Shown in pieces: positions 1-8,636 of a stretch of 64,000 nt of DNA. Position numbers and translations under genes: made by a program. Every line of letters starts with the position of its first letter. The first letter of the stretch is position 1. The notes under the pieces are model-generated. The model was not told where the DNA came from. It worked only from the letters and a program-made list of their open reading frames with translations, and did not search any database. Origin of the DNA: Bacteroides fluxus YIT 12057 (GTDB lineage: Bacteria; Bacteroidota; Bacteroidia; Bacteroidales; Bacteroidaceae); contig NZ_GL882691.1 in NCBI RefSeq assembly GCF_000195635.1, forward strand, positions 35,760 through 99,759, given 5' to 3'.

Positions 1-33
1 AGAGGCATGCAGGTTCGAGTCCTGTTCTGGGCA
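1..33 (+). tRNA. tRNA-Leu(CAG), 3' part only
   Basis: The first 33 bases match the T-arm and acceptor 3' strand of the complete tRNA-Leu(CAG) at 279-360, so this is the tail of a second copy of that gene cut by the window edge. The anticodon itself lies outside the window and is inferred from the identity of the tail. Confidence 0.85.
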
Positions 34-76
34 CAGGTAAAACAGTCGGTTCTTTGATTTTTTGAGTATATATGAT

Positions 77-160
77 GGAGAGGTGGCGGAATTGGTAGAC
101 GCGCTACTTTGAGGGGGTAGTGACAATTATGTCGTGGGAGTTCGAGTCTCCTTCTCTTCA
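77..160 (+). tRNA. tRNA-Leu(GAG)
   Basis: Class II tRNA with the typical leucine D-arm, a long variable arm and a TTCGAGT T-loop. The acceptor strands 77-83 and 153-159 pair (two G-U), and the anticodon stem ctact/ggtag encloses ttgaggg, giving anticodon GAG. No CCA is encoded. It is part of a tandem array read on the plus strand. Confidence 0.93.
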
Positions 161-174
161 CATAATGATAGAAT

Positions 175-247
175 GCGGAAATAGCTCAGTTGGTAGAGCA
201 TAACCTTGCCAAGGTTAGGGTCGCGAGTTCGAGTCTCGTTTTCCGCT
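175..247 (+). tRNA. tRNA-Gly(GCC)
   Basis: A 73-base cloverleaf with acceptor gcggaaa/tttccgc and an anticodon loop containing GCC. It looks identical to the copy at 392-464, so the array carries a repeated Leu-Gly unit. Confidence 0.95.
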
Positions 248-278
248 CTTTTGGAATCTATAATACGATGGCAGTAAT

Positions 279-360
279 GCCCAGGTGGCGGAATTGGTAG
301 ACGCGCACGTTTCAGGTGCGTGTGTCGAGAGGCATGCAGGTTCGAGTCCTGTTCTGGGCA
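279..360 (+). tRNA. tRNA-Leu(CAG)
   Basis: Class II tRNA. Acceptor gcccagg pairs with tctgggc, and the anticodon stem cacgt/gcgtg encloses ttcaggt, giving anticodon CAG. The 3' part is the same as the partial gene at 1-33. Confidence 0.94.
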
Positions 361-391
361 CTTTCTCTTTGTAAAAAGAGTGCCATCATTT

Positions 392-464
392 GCGGAAATA
401 GCTCAGTTGGTAGAGCATAACCTTGCCAAGGTTAGGGTCGCGAGTTCGAGTCTCGTTTTCCGCT
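392..464 (+). tRNA. tRNA-Gly(GCC), second copy
   Basis: Same sequence as the Gly(GCC) gene at 175-247. It is the last gene of the array and is followed within 30 bases by a strong terminator. Confidence 0.95.
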
Positions 465-489
465 CTTTCTCTTATTTTTTATTTGAGGC

Positions 490-526
490 AAAAAGCCCCG
501 CAGGTGAATCACCTGCGGGGCTTTTT
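490..526. terminator. two-way intrinsic terminator
   Basis: A perfect GC-rich hairpin (agccccgcaggtg, loop aat, cacctgcggggct) with A-run on the left and T-run on the right. It can end both the tRNA array on the plus strand and the DUF4923 gene converging from the minus strand. Confidence 0.9.
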
Positions 527-541
527 GTGTTTCGTCGGTTA

Positions 542-1135
542 TTATTTCCGTAAGGAAAATCCAAGCATCATGCCGTCGTAGCTGTCGGCCAGCGAGCCTA
601 TGGACTTTAAGGTAGCATTGCTGCTTTTGCTGGAAAGAAAAGTTATCAGTTTCAATAGCTTGTCCGATTCGAATAATAAATCCATATTGTCGGAAGTACA
701 GTTCATTTTGGCGTTCATCCCTATCAGCTTTGCGAATTTCAGGTTCACCTTATGGGTAGATGCGTTGTAGGAATAGCTTCCTTTCATGTTTTTTTGTCCC
801 AGCTTTGCACAGAAAGTGCTGTCGGCATTGAAAGTAAACGTCATCTGTCCGGCTCTGATTCCCACTTTTGCCAGTTGTTCGTCCAGTTTCTTCTCTGCGG
901 TGGTGGCGGCGACGGCGCCTCCTGCTTTCTGTAGAAGGTTGTCTGATTCAAACTCAATGGCGGAACCTGTAAAGGACCATGTGCCTGTCATATCGGCGGT
1001 GTTTTTTCCCGTTACGGCATTGACGGCTTTCTCAATGTTCCCTTTGTTGAACAAATCTTTAAGGGATTGTGCCTGACTATTGGTGGTCATAAACACGGCA
1101 GCGACGAACAACTGCCAGAAAATAAATCTCTTCAT
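542..1135 (-). CDS. DUF4923 family secreted lipocalin-like protein
   Basis: A 197-residue protein with an N-terminal signal peptide (basic MKR, hydrophobic core, cut near AQS at about residue 23). The body has the shape of DUF4923 proteins of Bacteroidales: TADMTGTWSF opening the barrel, then FTFNADSTF and GSYSYNASTHKVNL strand motifs, a lipocalin-like fold. No enzymatic motif is seen and the function is unknown. It starts 13 bases after the stop of engB, so the two are probably one transcript from the engB promoter. Family call from recognition; exported location inferred from the signal peptide. Confidence 0.8.
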   Translation of the reverse strand: MKRFIFWQLFVAAVFMTTNSQAQSLKDLFNKGNIEKAVNAVTGKNTADMTGTWSFTGSAIEFESDNLLQKAGGAVAATTAEKKLDEQLAKVGIRAGQMTFTFNADSTFCAKLGQKNMKGSYSYNASTHKVNLKFAKLIGMNAKMNCTSDNMDLLFESDKLLKLITFLSSKSSNATLKSIGSLADSYDGMMLGFSLRK

Positions 1136-1148
1136 TGTTTAATTGGTT

Positions 1149-1754
1149 TTACTTACTGTTCAGTTCTTTATTTATTTTTTCAATATAGTCTAATAACTCC
1201 TTACGTCCCATACGGTTTTCGGAAGAGGTGACGAAGTAGGGGGGGAGCTCCTCCCATTGTTCATGCAGCTTCTTGAGGTACAGGTTGATATGGGTATTCA
1301 GTCTGCCGCCTTTCAACTTGTCGGCTTTGGTGAATACTATGGAAAAAGGAATGCCGTTTTCGCCCAGCCACTCTATAAAGTCAAGGTCAATAGCCTGTGG
1401 GTCCAGGCGGCTGTCAATCAGAACAAAGAGATTGGTCATTTGTTTGCGCCGGAGTATGTAGCTCTCAATGATGCGTTGAATCTGTTCCTGGCCTTTTTGT
1501 CCTCGTTTGGCATATCCATAGCCGGGCAGATCGACAAGATACCAGTTCTTGTTGATAAGGAAATGGTTGATGAGCATGGTCTTTCCCGGTGTGGAAGAAG
1601 TCATGGCGAGTCCTTTACGCCCTGTCAGCATATTGATGAGGCTGGATTTTCCTACGTTTGAGCGTCCGATGAAGGCATATTCTGGAAACGTACCTGCGGG
1701 ACATTTCTCTACGTCTGTGTTGCTGATGACGAATTCAGCGTTTGATATTTCCAT
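1149..1754 (-). CDS. engB: ribosome biogenesis GTP-binding protein EngB/YsxC
   Basis: A 201-residue TrmE-Era-EngA-EngB family GTPase, needed for 50S ribosomal subunit assembly. Visible motifs: G1 GRSNVGKSS (residues 30-38), switch I PGKT (56-59), G3 DLPGYG (75-80), G4 TKAD (142-145) and a G5-like TSSEN near 175. Length and N-terminus match the family, so the start is secure. It is divergent from recR and has its own -7 box at 1821-1828. Confidence 0.95.
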   Translation of the reverse strand: MEISNAEFVISNTDVEKCPAGTFPEYAFIGRSNVGKSSLINMLTGRKGLAMTSSTPGKTMLINHFLINKNWYLVDLPGYGYAKRGQKGQEQIQRIIESYILRRKQMTNLFVLIDSRLDPQAIDLDFIEWLGENGIPFSIVFTKADKLKGGRLNTHINLYLKKLHEQWEELPPYFVTSSENRMGRKELLDYIEKINKELNSK

Positions 1755-1820
1755 CTGTTATGTCAATTAAATAGTTTGTTTTACGTTGTAAATAAAGCAA
1801 ATAGCATTTTATTGCCTGCG

Positions 1821-1828
1821 CAAAGGTA
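1821..1828 (-). promoter_or_regulatory. engB promoter -7 element
   Basis: Read on the minus strand the bases are TACCTTTG, a perfect match to the Bacteroides -7 motif TAnnTTTG, 67 bases upstream of the engB start codon. No convincing -33 box was seen. Confidence 0.7.
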
Positions 1829-1870
1829 ATACTTATTTCAAAAACTTCATCCATAATGCGGAATTCTGTT

Positions 1871-1878
1871 TATCTTTG
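1871..1878 (+). promoter_or_regulatory. recR promoter -7 element
   Basis: TATCTTTG fits TAnnTTTG exactly. A possible TTG start at 1876 lies inside this motif and so would precede the transcription start. This decides the recR start in favour of the ATG at 1903. Confidence 0.75.
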
Positions 1879-1902
1879 TCCACCAATAGGAAGTTTTTAG
1901 AT

Positions 1903-2520
1903 ATGAATGGACAATATCCCTCGATATTATTGGAGAAGGCGGTGAGTGAGTTTGCCAAATTGCCCGGTATAGGACGTAAGACTGCCATGAGGCTGGTACT
2001 TCATCTGTTGCGTCAAGATACGGCGGTGGTAGAGGCTTTCGGTAATGCCATCGTTACATTGAAGCATGAGGTGAAGTACTGTAAAGTATGCCATAACATC
2101 TCGGATACGGAGACATGCCGCATCTGTTCCAATCCGCAACGTGATTCTTCCGTGGTCTGTGTGGTAGAGAATATACGTGATGTCATGGCCGTGGAGGCCA
2201 CCCAGCAGTTTCGTGGGTTATACCATGTGTTGGGAGGCGTTATATCTCCGATGGATGGGATAGGCCCCGGCGATTTGCAGATAGAAAGTCTTGTGCAGCG
2301 GGTTTCTTCCGGAGATATAAAAGAGGTGATACTTGCTTTGAGCACTACTATGGAAGGAGATACCACTAACTTCTATATTTATCGGAAACTGGAAAAGTTG
2401 GGTGTGAAGCTTTCTGTTATAGCCCGTGGCATTTCTGTCGGCGATGAATTGGAATATGCCGATGAAATTACCCTCGGACGAAGTATTGTTAACCGTACTC
2501 CTTTTACGGGAGTGACGTAG
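1903..2520 (+). CDS. recR: recombination mediator RecR
   Basis: A 205-residue RecR, which works with RecF/RecO to load RecA at gaps. It has the N-terminal helix-hairpin-helix ([12 protein letters not shown], residues 20-31), the C4 zinc finger (Cys60, Cys63, Cys72, Cys75) and a Toprim domain (VCVVEN near 85-90, [11 protein letters not shown]). The ATG at 1903 gives the usual MNxQYPS opening, while the nine extra residues of the TTG frame overlap the promoter. Probably heads an operon with the two plus-strand genes that follow. Confidence 0.95.
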   Translation: MNGQYPSILLEKAVSEFAKLPGIGRKTAMRLVLHLLRQDTAVVEAFGNAIVTLKHEVKYCKVCHNISDTETCRICSNPQRDSSVVCVVENIRDVMAVEATQQFRGLYHVLGGVISPMDGIGPGDLQIESLVQRVSSGDIKEVILALSTTMEGDTTNFYIYRKLEKLGVKLSVIARGISVGDELEYADEITLGRSIVNRTPFTGVT

Positions 2521-2570
2521 TGAGAGGCGGTAGCCTCAAATATCAATTGGACAAATCTCATTTAAATAAG

Positions 2571-3017
2571 ATGGAACAACAAATAAAACAAGCCGCAAAG
2601 CGGACGCGGACTTCTTTCGCCTATTTCTGGGTGTTACCTATTCTTCTTGTCATATTGGGGGAGACCGGAGGTGCATGGGTGGGTGTCTATGCTGATGATG
2701 TACGTGCTACTTATTTTGCCGAAACGCTGACTATTCTGTTGACGGCCTCTTGTGTGCCCGTTTCCTTGAAACTCTTTTCATGGGTCCTTACAAAAAAAAT
2801 AGACGTTGTGAGCATTTCACAGGCTCTCAGACTTTATGCCTTTTGGAGTGGTGTACGGTTGGCATTGCTGGCTGTGCCGGTGTTGGCAGGCTTCTTTACC
2901 TATTATATGATGTTGAGCAATAAGGGAGTGCTCTGCGCATTGATTGCCCTGACAGCCTCCCTGTTCTGTTTTCCTAGTGAGGAACGTTTGCGTAAGGAGC
3001 TGCATATCAATAAATAA
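2571..3017 (+). CDS. small integral membrane protein, unknown function
   Basis: A 148-residue protein with about four hydrophobic segments (FAYFWVLPILLVILG, a middle pair around LTILLTASCVPVSL and LALLAVPVLAGFF, and VLCALIALTASLF). It begins with a charged cytoplasmic stretch (EQQIKQAAKRTR). An in-frame GTG at 2520 overlapping the recR stop is possible, but the ATG at 2571 gives a clean N-terminus. No family recognised beyond conserved Bacteroides membrane protein. Sits between recR and the acetyltransferase gene. Confidence 0.7.
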   Translation: MEQQIKQAAKRTRTSFAYFWVLPILLVILGETGGAWVGVYADDVRATYFAETLTILLTASCVPVSLKLFSWVLTKKIDVVSISQALRLYAFWSGVRLALLAVPVLAGFFTYYMMLSNKGVLCALIALTASLFCFPSEERLRKELHINK

Positions 3018-3052
3018 GAATAAAAAATACTTGTACTGAACTGATTGTAAAT

Positions 3053-3583
3053 ATGAATACACCATATTTTATGGGTGAGTGTCTGCACCTCCGTGCAATG
3101 GAGCCGGAAGATCTTGAGATAATGTATGCCATGGAGAACGATCCCCGGACTTGGGACGTAACCAATTTCAATGTGCCTTATTCTAAATTTGTGCTCAGAC
3201 AATATATAGAGAATTCGCAGTGTGACATGTTTGCTGACCGCCAGCTCCGTATGATGATTGAGCGCCGGGAAGATGCTGCTGTAGTAGGGACGATAGATAT
3301 AACGGATTTTGCTCCTTTGCATTCACGGGGAGAAGTAGGTATCGCAGTCCGGAAGGAATACCAGGGTAATGGTTATGCCAAGGAGGCATTGAAACTTTTG
3401 TGTGACTACGCATTCGGCTTTCTTTTTTTGCGGCAGCTTACTGCACATGTTGCCACAGACAATGAAGTGAGTGTGCAACTGTTCAAATCCTGTGGCTTCA
3501 GCGAGTGTGGTCTGCTGAAAGAGTGGTGGTGTGTAGGTGGAAAGTTCAAGGATGTGGTCTTACTGCAGCGGCTTCGCGAATAA
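3053..3583 (+). CDS. GNAT family N-acetyltransferase (RimJ/RimL type)
   Basis: A 176-residue acetyltransferase of the RimJ/RimL branch, which transfers acetyl from acetyl-CoA to an amine. The opening LRAMEPEDLEIMYAMENDP, the central GEVGIAVRKEYQGNGYAKEAL acetyl-CoA loop (QGNGYA fits Q/RxxGxG/A) and the NEVSVQLFKSCGF motif are all present. Substrate unknown; the family includes ribosomal protein, spermidine and antibiotic acetylases. Its stop abuts that of the convergent yqgE-type gene with no spacer. Confidence 0.85.
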   Translation: MNTPYFMGECLHLRAMEPEDLEIMYAMENDPRTWDVTNFNVPYSKFVLRQYIENSQCDMFADRQLRMMIERREDAAVVGTIDITDFAPLHSRGEVGIAVRKEYQGNGYAKEALKLLCDYAFGFLFLRQLTAHVATDNEVSVQLFKSCGFSECGLLKEWWCVGGKFKDVVLLQRLRE

Positions 3584-4192
3584 TCAGTTCAATGCCGGTA
3601 TTTGGGGGAAGCGTGACCACAGTTCGTATTTGCTTCCCAATCTTCCGAGTGAATTCTTCCAAAGTTCTGTACCGGCATTTTCATTCATAATGGTATCCTT
3701 GCTTTCTGTGCTTACCAGCCAAGTGTTTTCTTCAAGTTCTCGGTGTAGTTGTTCATATTCCCAACCGGAATAGCCTAGGAAGAAGCGTATTTTACCTTTT
3801 ATGGGATTTCCCTGTAATATGTACTCTTTTATAGCGTTGAAATCACCATTCAGATAGAGCCCGTTGGAGATGGGGAGAGAGTCGGTTATACCCTCCAGCG
3901 TGTGCAGGTAAAATAAGGTGTCTGTACTTAGCGGCCCGCCTTTATATATAGGTATGTTCTCTTGGTAGTTGAAATCCTGTAATATATCATTCAAGAATAA
4001 GGGTAGGGGCTTGTTCAGCACTAATCCCATTGTTCCTTCTTTGGTATGATCTACAAGCAGGATTACGGAACGTCCAAATATGTGATCACACAGAAACGGC
4101 TCGGAAATTAAGATTTTCCCTTGAGCAGGAACTATATGATTAGTTTCTATTTTGAATATGTCCGTATTGCTATACATGCCACTAATATACAA
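3584..4192 (-). CDS. YqgE/AlgH family protein (DUF179)
   Basis: A 202-residue cytoplasmic protein. The family signature is clear: [36 protein letters not shown], then [13 protein letters not shown] and the [20 protein letters not shown] block. The family's molecular role is poorly known (regulatory role reported for AlgH in Pseudomonas). A second Met at residue 6 (4177) is an equally possible start. Confidence 0.88.
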   Translation of the reverse strand: MYISGMYSNTDIFKIETNHIVPAQGKILISEPFLCDHIFGRSVILLVDHTKEGTMGLVLNKPLPLFLNDILQDFNYQENIPIYKGGPLSTDTLFYLHTLEGITDSLPISNGLYLNGDFNAIKEYILQGNPIKGKIRFFLGYSGWEYEQLHRELEENTWLVSTESKDTIMNENAGTELWKNSLGRLGSKYELWSRFPQIPALN

Positions 4193-4317
4193 AAGATTTA
4201 GTGAAAGACAAATTATATCTCTTGTTTTTCACCTAAAAAGGCTCTTTCTTAACTATTGGGGGAGATAGGACCTGAATCTGCAGCTTACGGCTATGGGCTG
4301 TGACGACCTCAATAAAA

Positions 4318-4352
4318 ATACCGGTATCCCAATTGTGGCGGGATACCGGTAT
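4318..4352 (-). terminator. intrinsic terminator of the aminotransferase gene
   Basis: A perfect 13-base stem (ataccggtatccc and its complement) with a 9-base loop, followed on the minus strand by TTTTTATT, 24 bases past the stop of the aminotransferase gene. Confidence 0.8.
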
Positions 4353-4375
4353 GGGCAAGTGAGATTCTGTCTCTT

Positions 4376-5692
4376 TTATTTTGTGGGATGATTTTCTGCA
4401 AAAACGGCCATGCGCTCGTCCAGTTGCGCATATTGATGGTCTTGGATGAAGGAGGTGCAGGCACGCAAACCTTCCTGATGGCTGCCGGTGGTTACCAATG
4501 AAATGGCGCTTACCCCATAATACATCAATTCTTTGGCAAGCTCTCCACTCGTCATGCCCGGATAGCCGATGGTAAAATAGAAACCGTCTGCCACAGGTTC
4601 GCCCAGATCGTTATCATATACCAGATGGAAACCATGACGCAGGAAGATTTCTTTCAGGCGGCGGGCACGTTCACCATAGACTTTCACTTCGTCAAGAAAA
4701 TTATATTTTCCTTCATTGGCAGCTTTCAGCATGGCGGCAAGTGCATATTGCGCAGAGTGGCTTGTACCGGAAGAAAGTGCATAAAGTATGCGGTGAATGA
4801 ATACGGTTCCGAATGTACCGCCTCCATACCGTTTTGTCAGTCCCGGGTAGGCACGGTGGTAAAGCTTGTCGGAGATGCAACTCACGCCAATGCGCTGTCC
4901 GGCATAGCTGAAAGCTTTGGAACCGGAAATAAGTAGTACATAGAGGTCTGTATAGTGTGCCACGGAAGGTTGGTAAGGTGCTTCGAACGGTTTACTCAAA
5001 TCTTGACGGAAGTCCATGGCGAAATAAGCAAGATCTTCCAATACGATAACGTCATATTGAGTGGCGAGTTCGCCGATAATGCGCAGTTCTTCCTCTTTCA
5101 GGCAAATCCAGCTGGGATTATTGGGATTTGAGTAAACAATGGCCGAGATATTTCCTTTTTTGAGATAGCTTTCCAACTTTTCCTTCAATTTCTCACCGCG
5201 GTAATCATAAACATCAAATGTTTCATACTTCTGTCCCATAACTGCCAACTGTTGCTTTTGCACAGGAAAACCGGGATCAATAAAGAGAATTGTATCTTTT
5301 TCCCCGTCGCATTGGCTGCAAGTAAGGAAAGAAGCGAAGGTGCCTTGCATGGATCCAGTAACGGGTACGCAACCTTCGGGAGCAATTTCCACATTGATAA
5401 AAGCTTTGATAAAACGGGAGGCTTCTTCTTTTAATGCAGGCAATCCATTGATGTCGGGGTAGAGGCTGGCAATACCGTTCTGCAGAGCTTTGACCTCTGC
5501 TTCCACACCTACTGCAGAAGGTGGAAGTCCGGGTACGCCCATTTCCATTTTGATAAATTCTACACCTGAGGCTGCTTCTGCATTGGCTGCAATGGCTTTA
5601 ACTTCGCGGATAGTAGCTTTGGAAAAGTCTGCTATATTGAATTTTTCAATGGTTTCATCGATTAATTTACGTTCAATTGGGGTATTTTTCAT
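4376..5692 (-). CDS. class I/II pyridoxal-phosphate aminotransferase
   Basis: A 438-residue fold-type I aminotransferase. Visible: GSMQGTFASF (phosphate-binding turn near 113-122), SNPNNPSW (188-195), the PLP ring aspartate in VLEDLAYF (Asp220) and the Schiff-base lysine in SGSKAFSYAGQRIG (Lys259). The amino donor is not evident. An upstream in-frame ATG at 5746 lies beyond the -7 box at 5718-5725, so the ATG at 5692 is chosen. Single-gene transcript with its own promoter and terminator. Confidence 0.85.
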   Translation of the reverse strand: MKNTPIERKLIDETIEKFNIADFSKATIREVKAIAANAEAASGVEFIKMEMGVPGLPPSAVGVEAEVKALQNGIASLYPDINGLPALKEEASRFIKAFINVEIAPEGCVPVTGSMQGTFASFLTCSQCDGEKDTILFIDPGFPVQKQQLAVMGQKYETFDVYDYRGEKLKEKLESYLKKGNISAIVYSNPNNPSWICLKEEELRIIGELATQYDVIVLEDLAYFAMDFRQDLSKPFEAPYQPSVAHYTDLYVLLISGSKAFSYAGQRIGVSCISDKLYHRAYPGLTKRYGGGTFGTVFIHRILYALSSGTSHSAQYALAAMLKAANEGKYNFLDEVKVYGERARRLKEIFLRHGFHLVYDNDLGEPVADGFYFTIGYPGMTSGELAKELMYYGVSAISLVTTGSHQEGLRACTSFIQDHQYAQLDERMAVFAENHPTK

Positions 5693-5717
5693 GTTTCTTG
5701 CTTTTAAAATTCTTATG

Positions 5718-5725
5718 CAAAGGTA
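5718..5725 (-). promoter_or_regulatory. aminotransferase promoter -7 element
   Basis: Minus strand reads TACCTTTG, fitting TAnnTTTG, 26 bases upstream of the chosen start codon. It excludes the longer reading frame that begins upstream of it. Confidence 0.7.
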
Positions 5726-5786
5726 ATATAAATCTCTTATAATCAACCTATGTTAAAAAAAAGATGATTTTTTTTCTTCTTAACTG

Positions 5787-5816
5787 TTGCAGATATAAAA
5801 AAAATGCCTACCTTTG
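5787..5816 (+). promoter_or_regulatory. tRNA-Asp promoter
   Basis: TTG at 5787-5789, a spacer of exactly 19 bases, then TACCTTTG at 5809-5816: a textbook Bacteroides -33/-7 pair, about 42 bases before the tRNA-Asp gene. Confidence 0.8.
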
Positions 5817-5858
5817 CAACCGCAATCGAGAGAGATAGCAATGATAAAATGAAATAAT

Positions 5859-5932
5859 GGTGCGTTAGTTCAGTTGGTTAGAATACATGCCTGTCACGCA
5901 TGGGGTCACGGGTTCGAGTCCCGTACGCACCG
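5859..5932 (+). tRNA. tRNA-Asp(GTC)
   Basis: Cloverleaf with acceptor ggtgcgt/acgcacc, anticodon loop ctgtcac (GTC) and GTTCGAG T-loop. Its last bases are the left attachment site of the mobile element. The repeat carried by the element restores the 3' end, so the tRNA is intact. Confidence 0.95.
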
Positions 5933-5933
5933 C
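5921..5933. repeat. attL: left direct repeat of the element
   Basis: Thirteen bases inside the tRNA-Asp acceptor/T-stem end, repeated exactly at 16004-16016. Integration at a tRNA 3' end is typical for tyrosine recombinases of this kind. Confidence 0.88.
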
Positions 5934-5964
5934 AATAAATATTGATAATCAACAATTTACAAAT

Positions 5965-5991
5965 TTAGCACCCAGTTTTACACCCGATAAT
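5965..5991. repeat. putative integrase arm-site, left end
   Basis: A 27-base stretch that matches 15863-15889 at 22 of 27 positions in the same orientation; both carry the pair GCACCCA and TACACCC. Being just inside both ends suggests integrase or excisionase arm-type binding sites (inference). This copy also forms part of a hairpin (cccagttttaca / tgtaaaattggg) that could terminate the minus-strand cargo transcript. Confidence 0.5.
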
Positions 5992-6029
5992 GTAAAATTG
6001 GGTATTTTGTTTTATTTAAGATACCTTAC

Positions 6030-6923
6030 TTACTCTGTCACACTGCGAGAGGAATTGCAATTTTCGAATATTATCGGAATAGTCCAAATAGTATCTTTAT
6101 ATTCGCCTTTTTCACGATGATGTATTGTTGGTATCCATCTTGGCATATTCCTGATTATTCGTATCACTTCTTCATCCAACTCTTGTACTCCACATCCTTT
6201 TATAGTTTTTGCTTCTTTTATTTCTCCGTATGAATCAATATGTAATTTGTACACTCCTTTGGCTTTTTGCTGTTTACCTAATAAACTGGCATCATACGTA
6301 AGATTTTGGTAAATATAATTTTGAGCCGACCATAGTTTTCCGTCTTGAAAACTCGCTTGTTCTTCCCATTCCACGAAACAATGCTTTAACTTTTCTTCCG
6401 CTATGCTGTCAGTCATTACTCTATCTCTATACCGCTGTGGCAAGAATGGGACATACACCGTATAAAGACATTCTATTCGCTTGCCGTTTTTATCCCGGCA
6501 TGGTAAACAGTGGGGAAGTTCTCGGATAAGCCTAATAACTTCCTTGTCAAAGTCTTTATGGACTGTCGCTAAAATATTAATTGCGCGCGGCAAACCTAAT
6601 GTGTCAAGAGAGAACATGGCTACAGAATATCCGGCTTGGTTCTTGCTCAATAAATGTGCAGGGTATTTCATTTGAGAAACAAAGTATCCTTCCAAATCAT
6701 AATTCCATTTTGCCCATTTGGGAGCTTCTATGATTGATAAATCTTTAATAGGCTCTCCCGTTATTTTAGCTATACCGAGGTTCCAAATGTTCTCTTTACG
6801 CCATAGGCTGTCTAAATAGGCTTCTTGATTTTTATAATAAGAAGCGCTATCTATTTTATTCTCTTGCCCTTTTAAAACGGTAAAAGAAATTAATATTAAT
6901 AATAGAAGTAATAAATATTTCAT
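6030..6923 (-). CDS. secreted protein with two TonB C-terminal-like repeats
   Basis: A 297-residue protein with a signal peptide (hydrophobic residues 3-16, cut after LKG). Two copies of a TonB_C-like module are visible. One lies near residues 85-150 (YPAHLLSKNQAG ... DTLGLPRAINI ... ELPHCLP), the other near 210-280 (YDASLLGKQQKAKG ... DSYGEIKEAKTI ... NMPRWIPT). These modules normally contact outer-membrane receptors or peptidoglycan. Here there is no long membrane-anchored arm, so this is not a classical energy-transducing TonB. Overlaps the lipoprotein gene upstream by 4 bases, so co-translated. Cargo of the element; function unknown. Confidence 0.65.
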   Translation of the reverse strand: MKYLLLLLLILISFTVLKGQENKIDSASYYKNQEAYLDSLWRKENIWNLGIAKITGEPIKDLSIIEAPKWAKWNYDLEGYFVSQMKYPAHLLSKNQAGYSVAMFSLDTLGLPRAINILATVHKDFDKEVIRLIRELPHCLPCRDKNGKRIECLYTVYVPFLPQRYRDRVMTDSIAEEKLKHCFVEWEEQASFQDGKLWSAQNYIYQNLTYDASLLGKQQKAKGVYKLHIDSYGEIKEAKTIKGCGVQELDEEVIRIIRNMPRWIPTIHHREKGEYKDTIWTIPIIFENCNSSRSVTE

Positions 6924-7987
6924 TGATTGTCAAGTTTAAGAACGGTTGGAATCGTATATCTAACTGCTTTTTTCGCTTCTTGTTGGTTGTCGGTTAGACG
7001 AAATTCGGTCATCATTAGAACATCACGGCGTGATATTGTGCCGGCATAGAACATTACTTCATAGAAGAAACGATAACGTCCCGATTTGTTAGGATGAATA
7101 TTGGGATAAAGATTTGCTGTAAATAAACGGTGCTCACCAGGAAATACCGTGTAACCTATATCTACAGCTGCATCATTGATGGGCAGTTCACGCCAAGTGC
7201 CATTTTTGTCTTCATAAGTAATAAAATAGTGCTCGCCACACATTATTTCTTCATCTCCTTGGTTCAACAGAATGAAAGAAGCTGTAGATGAATTGGTGGA
7301 GTAAACGGAATATTCCGGATGTAGGGAAACTCCGAGTGTGTCAGTTATGCCAATGCGCTCGTTTATTATTGGTTGTTCCGGTCCTTCAAAGCGAATGGCG
7401 GGAGAGTCCATGAGTTTTTTCCGAAAAGCTTGCCTGGCTTCAGGAGTATTTAGGATGAAGCGGACATTAACGTATTGCAGTCTCATACCCCAGCCAACCA
7501 TATTCTCTTTCAGATTCTCGTCTGTTAGAACTTCATATCGATGATTTAACTCATCTAAAATACTTTTGAGTTGTTTTTGTGAGTAATTGTTTTCGGTTAT
7601 CTGTTCAAGTCGGAAAGCCTTGCTTTTTGCCGCTACCTCCAATATCTGTCTCGCTTGTACGGTATCGCCTTTCACTTGGAATACCAGTGTAGAACCATCA
7701 AAGAACATACCTTCCAAAAAAGAAGGACAACGAGAACTACCGATAAAATTTCCTATAATATTTGGCATATCTCCATACACTTTGCTTAATGATTCAATGA
7801 TTTGCCATCCGACAGTTTGGTCAACAGTTCCTTTATCAGAAGTGTTTTTTGCAAAAGTAGATACATCCTCTTTCAATTCTGTATTTGTTACAGAATCCGA
7901 AACACATTCAATATTTGACTTTTGTGCTTTGTTTACACATCCTGTAAAAGAACAAAATAAAACACAGGTTAATATCTTTATTTTCAT
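6920..7987 (-). CDS. lipoprotein with Ig-like (Big_14 type) C-terminal domain
   Basis: A 355-residue lipoprotein: signal peptide with lipobox FTGC (Cys17). The C-terminal third (about 215-315) has GVSLHPEYSVYS, IMCGEHYFITYED, VFPGEHRLFTANLYP and GRYRFFYEV. This is the pattern of the bacterial Ig-like Big_14 domain found in other secreted proteins. The middle part around 90-200 is unrecognised. It ends 4 bases inside the TonB-like gene and starts 1 base after the small lipoprotein gene 7989-8426, forming a tight cargo operon. Confidence 0.6.
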   Translation of the reverse strand: MKIKILTCVLFCSFTGCVNKAQKSNIECVSDSVTNTELKEDVSTFAKNTSDKGTVDQTVGWQIIESLSKVYGDMPNIIGNFIGSSRCPSFLEGMFFDGSTLVFQVKGDTVQARQILEVAAKSKAFRLEQITENNYSQKQLKSILDELNHRYEVLTDENLKENMVGWGMRLQYVNVRFILNTPEARQAFRKKLMDSPAIRFEGPEQPIINERIGITDTLGVSLHPEYSVYSTNSSTASFILLNQGDEEIMCGEHYFITYEDKNGTWRELPINDAAVDIGYTVFPGEHRLFTANLYPNIHPNKSGRYRFFYEVMFYAGTISRRDVLMMTEFRLTDNQQEAKKAVRYTIPTVLKLDNQ

Positions 7988-7988
7988 A

Positions 7989-8426
7989 TCACCTGAAATT
8001 TAAAAGGTTTTCGAAATATTTGTCGTCAATACGAACGACTTTATATTTTACGCCATTCCGTACCTTTTCTCTAATTCGATTATTCCAAGAGTTCATTTCT
8101 TTTACTCTCATATCAAAGGCTTCTTCTGACACATTTATTTCCTTTCCACTTGAAATATTACAAGTTATAATACCAGCTTCGTCCATGGAACAATGTTTGT
8201 AAAAACGATACATCACAGCCATCATTTTGTAAAGATGCGCTTTTTCATCTTGTTTAGAATAAAAGGTTGCTTGTGTCATTTCTTCAGGAATAACATCAAT
8301 AAACTCGTTGCTTTCAACATACTCTTTTACTGTTTTAATGGAAGACTGATTTGTTACAACTTGGCTACTATTACAGCTACATATTCCCAACCAAATCAGT
8401 GAAAGCAGAATTGATTTAAGTTTCAT
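7989..8426 (-). CDS. small lipoprotein, copy A of a tandem pair
   Basis: A 145-residue lipoprotein with lipobox GICSC (Cys18) and no recognised domain. It is a clear paralogue of 8637-9083: shared N-terminus (LIWLGICSCNSSQV), SSIKTVKEYVESNEFIDVIP, RFYKHCSMDEAGIITCN with a conserved cysteine, and the C-terminal KYKVVRIDDKYFENLLNF. Charged and probably surface or periplasmic. One base separates it from the Ig-like lipoprotein gene. Confidence 0.6.
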   Translation of the reverse strand: MKLKSILLSLIWLGICSCNSSQVVTNQSSIKTVKEYVESNEFIDVIPEEMTQATFYSKQDEKAHLYKMMAVMYRFYKHCSMDEAGIITCNISSGKEINVSEEAFDMRVKEMNSWNNRIREKVRNGVKYKVVRIDDKYFENLLNFR

Positions 8427-8634
8427 GGTTAATTAGAATTTGTTTAACTGCCATAAAATTATATAAAGCAATGGTATTAGCGAATAAAGAGAAATATTTA
8501 ACTCTTTAAAGCTATTATATATTAGCGATTCGTTTTCATTTTCTTTTAAAGAAAGAATTACATTCTCAATACCTTTGGGACTTATTCTCCTCTTTTGAAG
8601 GTGTCATTCACACTCGTTTTTTTTCTTTGAGTTT
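7989..8634. repeat. tandem duplication unit A
   Basis: About 646 bases containing lipoprotein copy A, its upstream stretch (8427-8519, closely matching 9084-9175) and a decayed copy of the last part of the mob gene (about 8555-8634, matching 9195-9280). Unit B follows immediately at 8637-9280. The units are head to tail. Confidence 0.7.
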
Positions 8635-8636
8635 CT

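Noticed and set aside
320..553. Reading frame across the tRNA array
   Set aside because: It spans tRNA genes and the terminator and has no protein-like character.
1876..1902. Upstream TTG start for recR
   Set aside because: The TTG lies inside the TATCTTTG promoter box, and the family N-terminus begins at the ATG at 1903.
5693..5746. Longer N-terminus of the aminotransferase
   Set aside because: The extension covers the -7 box at 5718-5725, so it would not be in the transcript.
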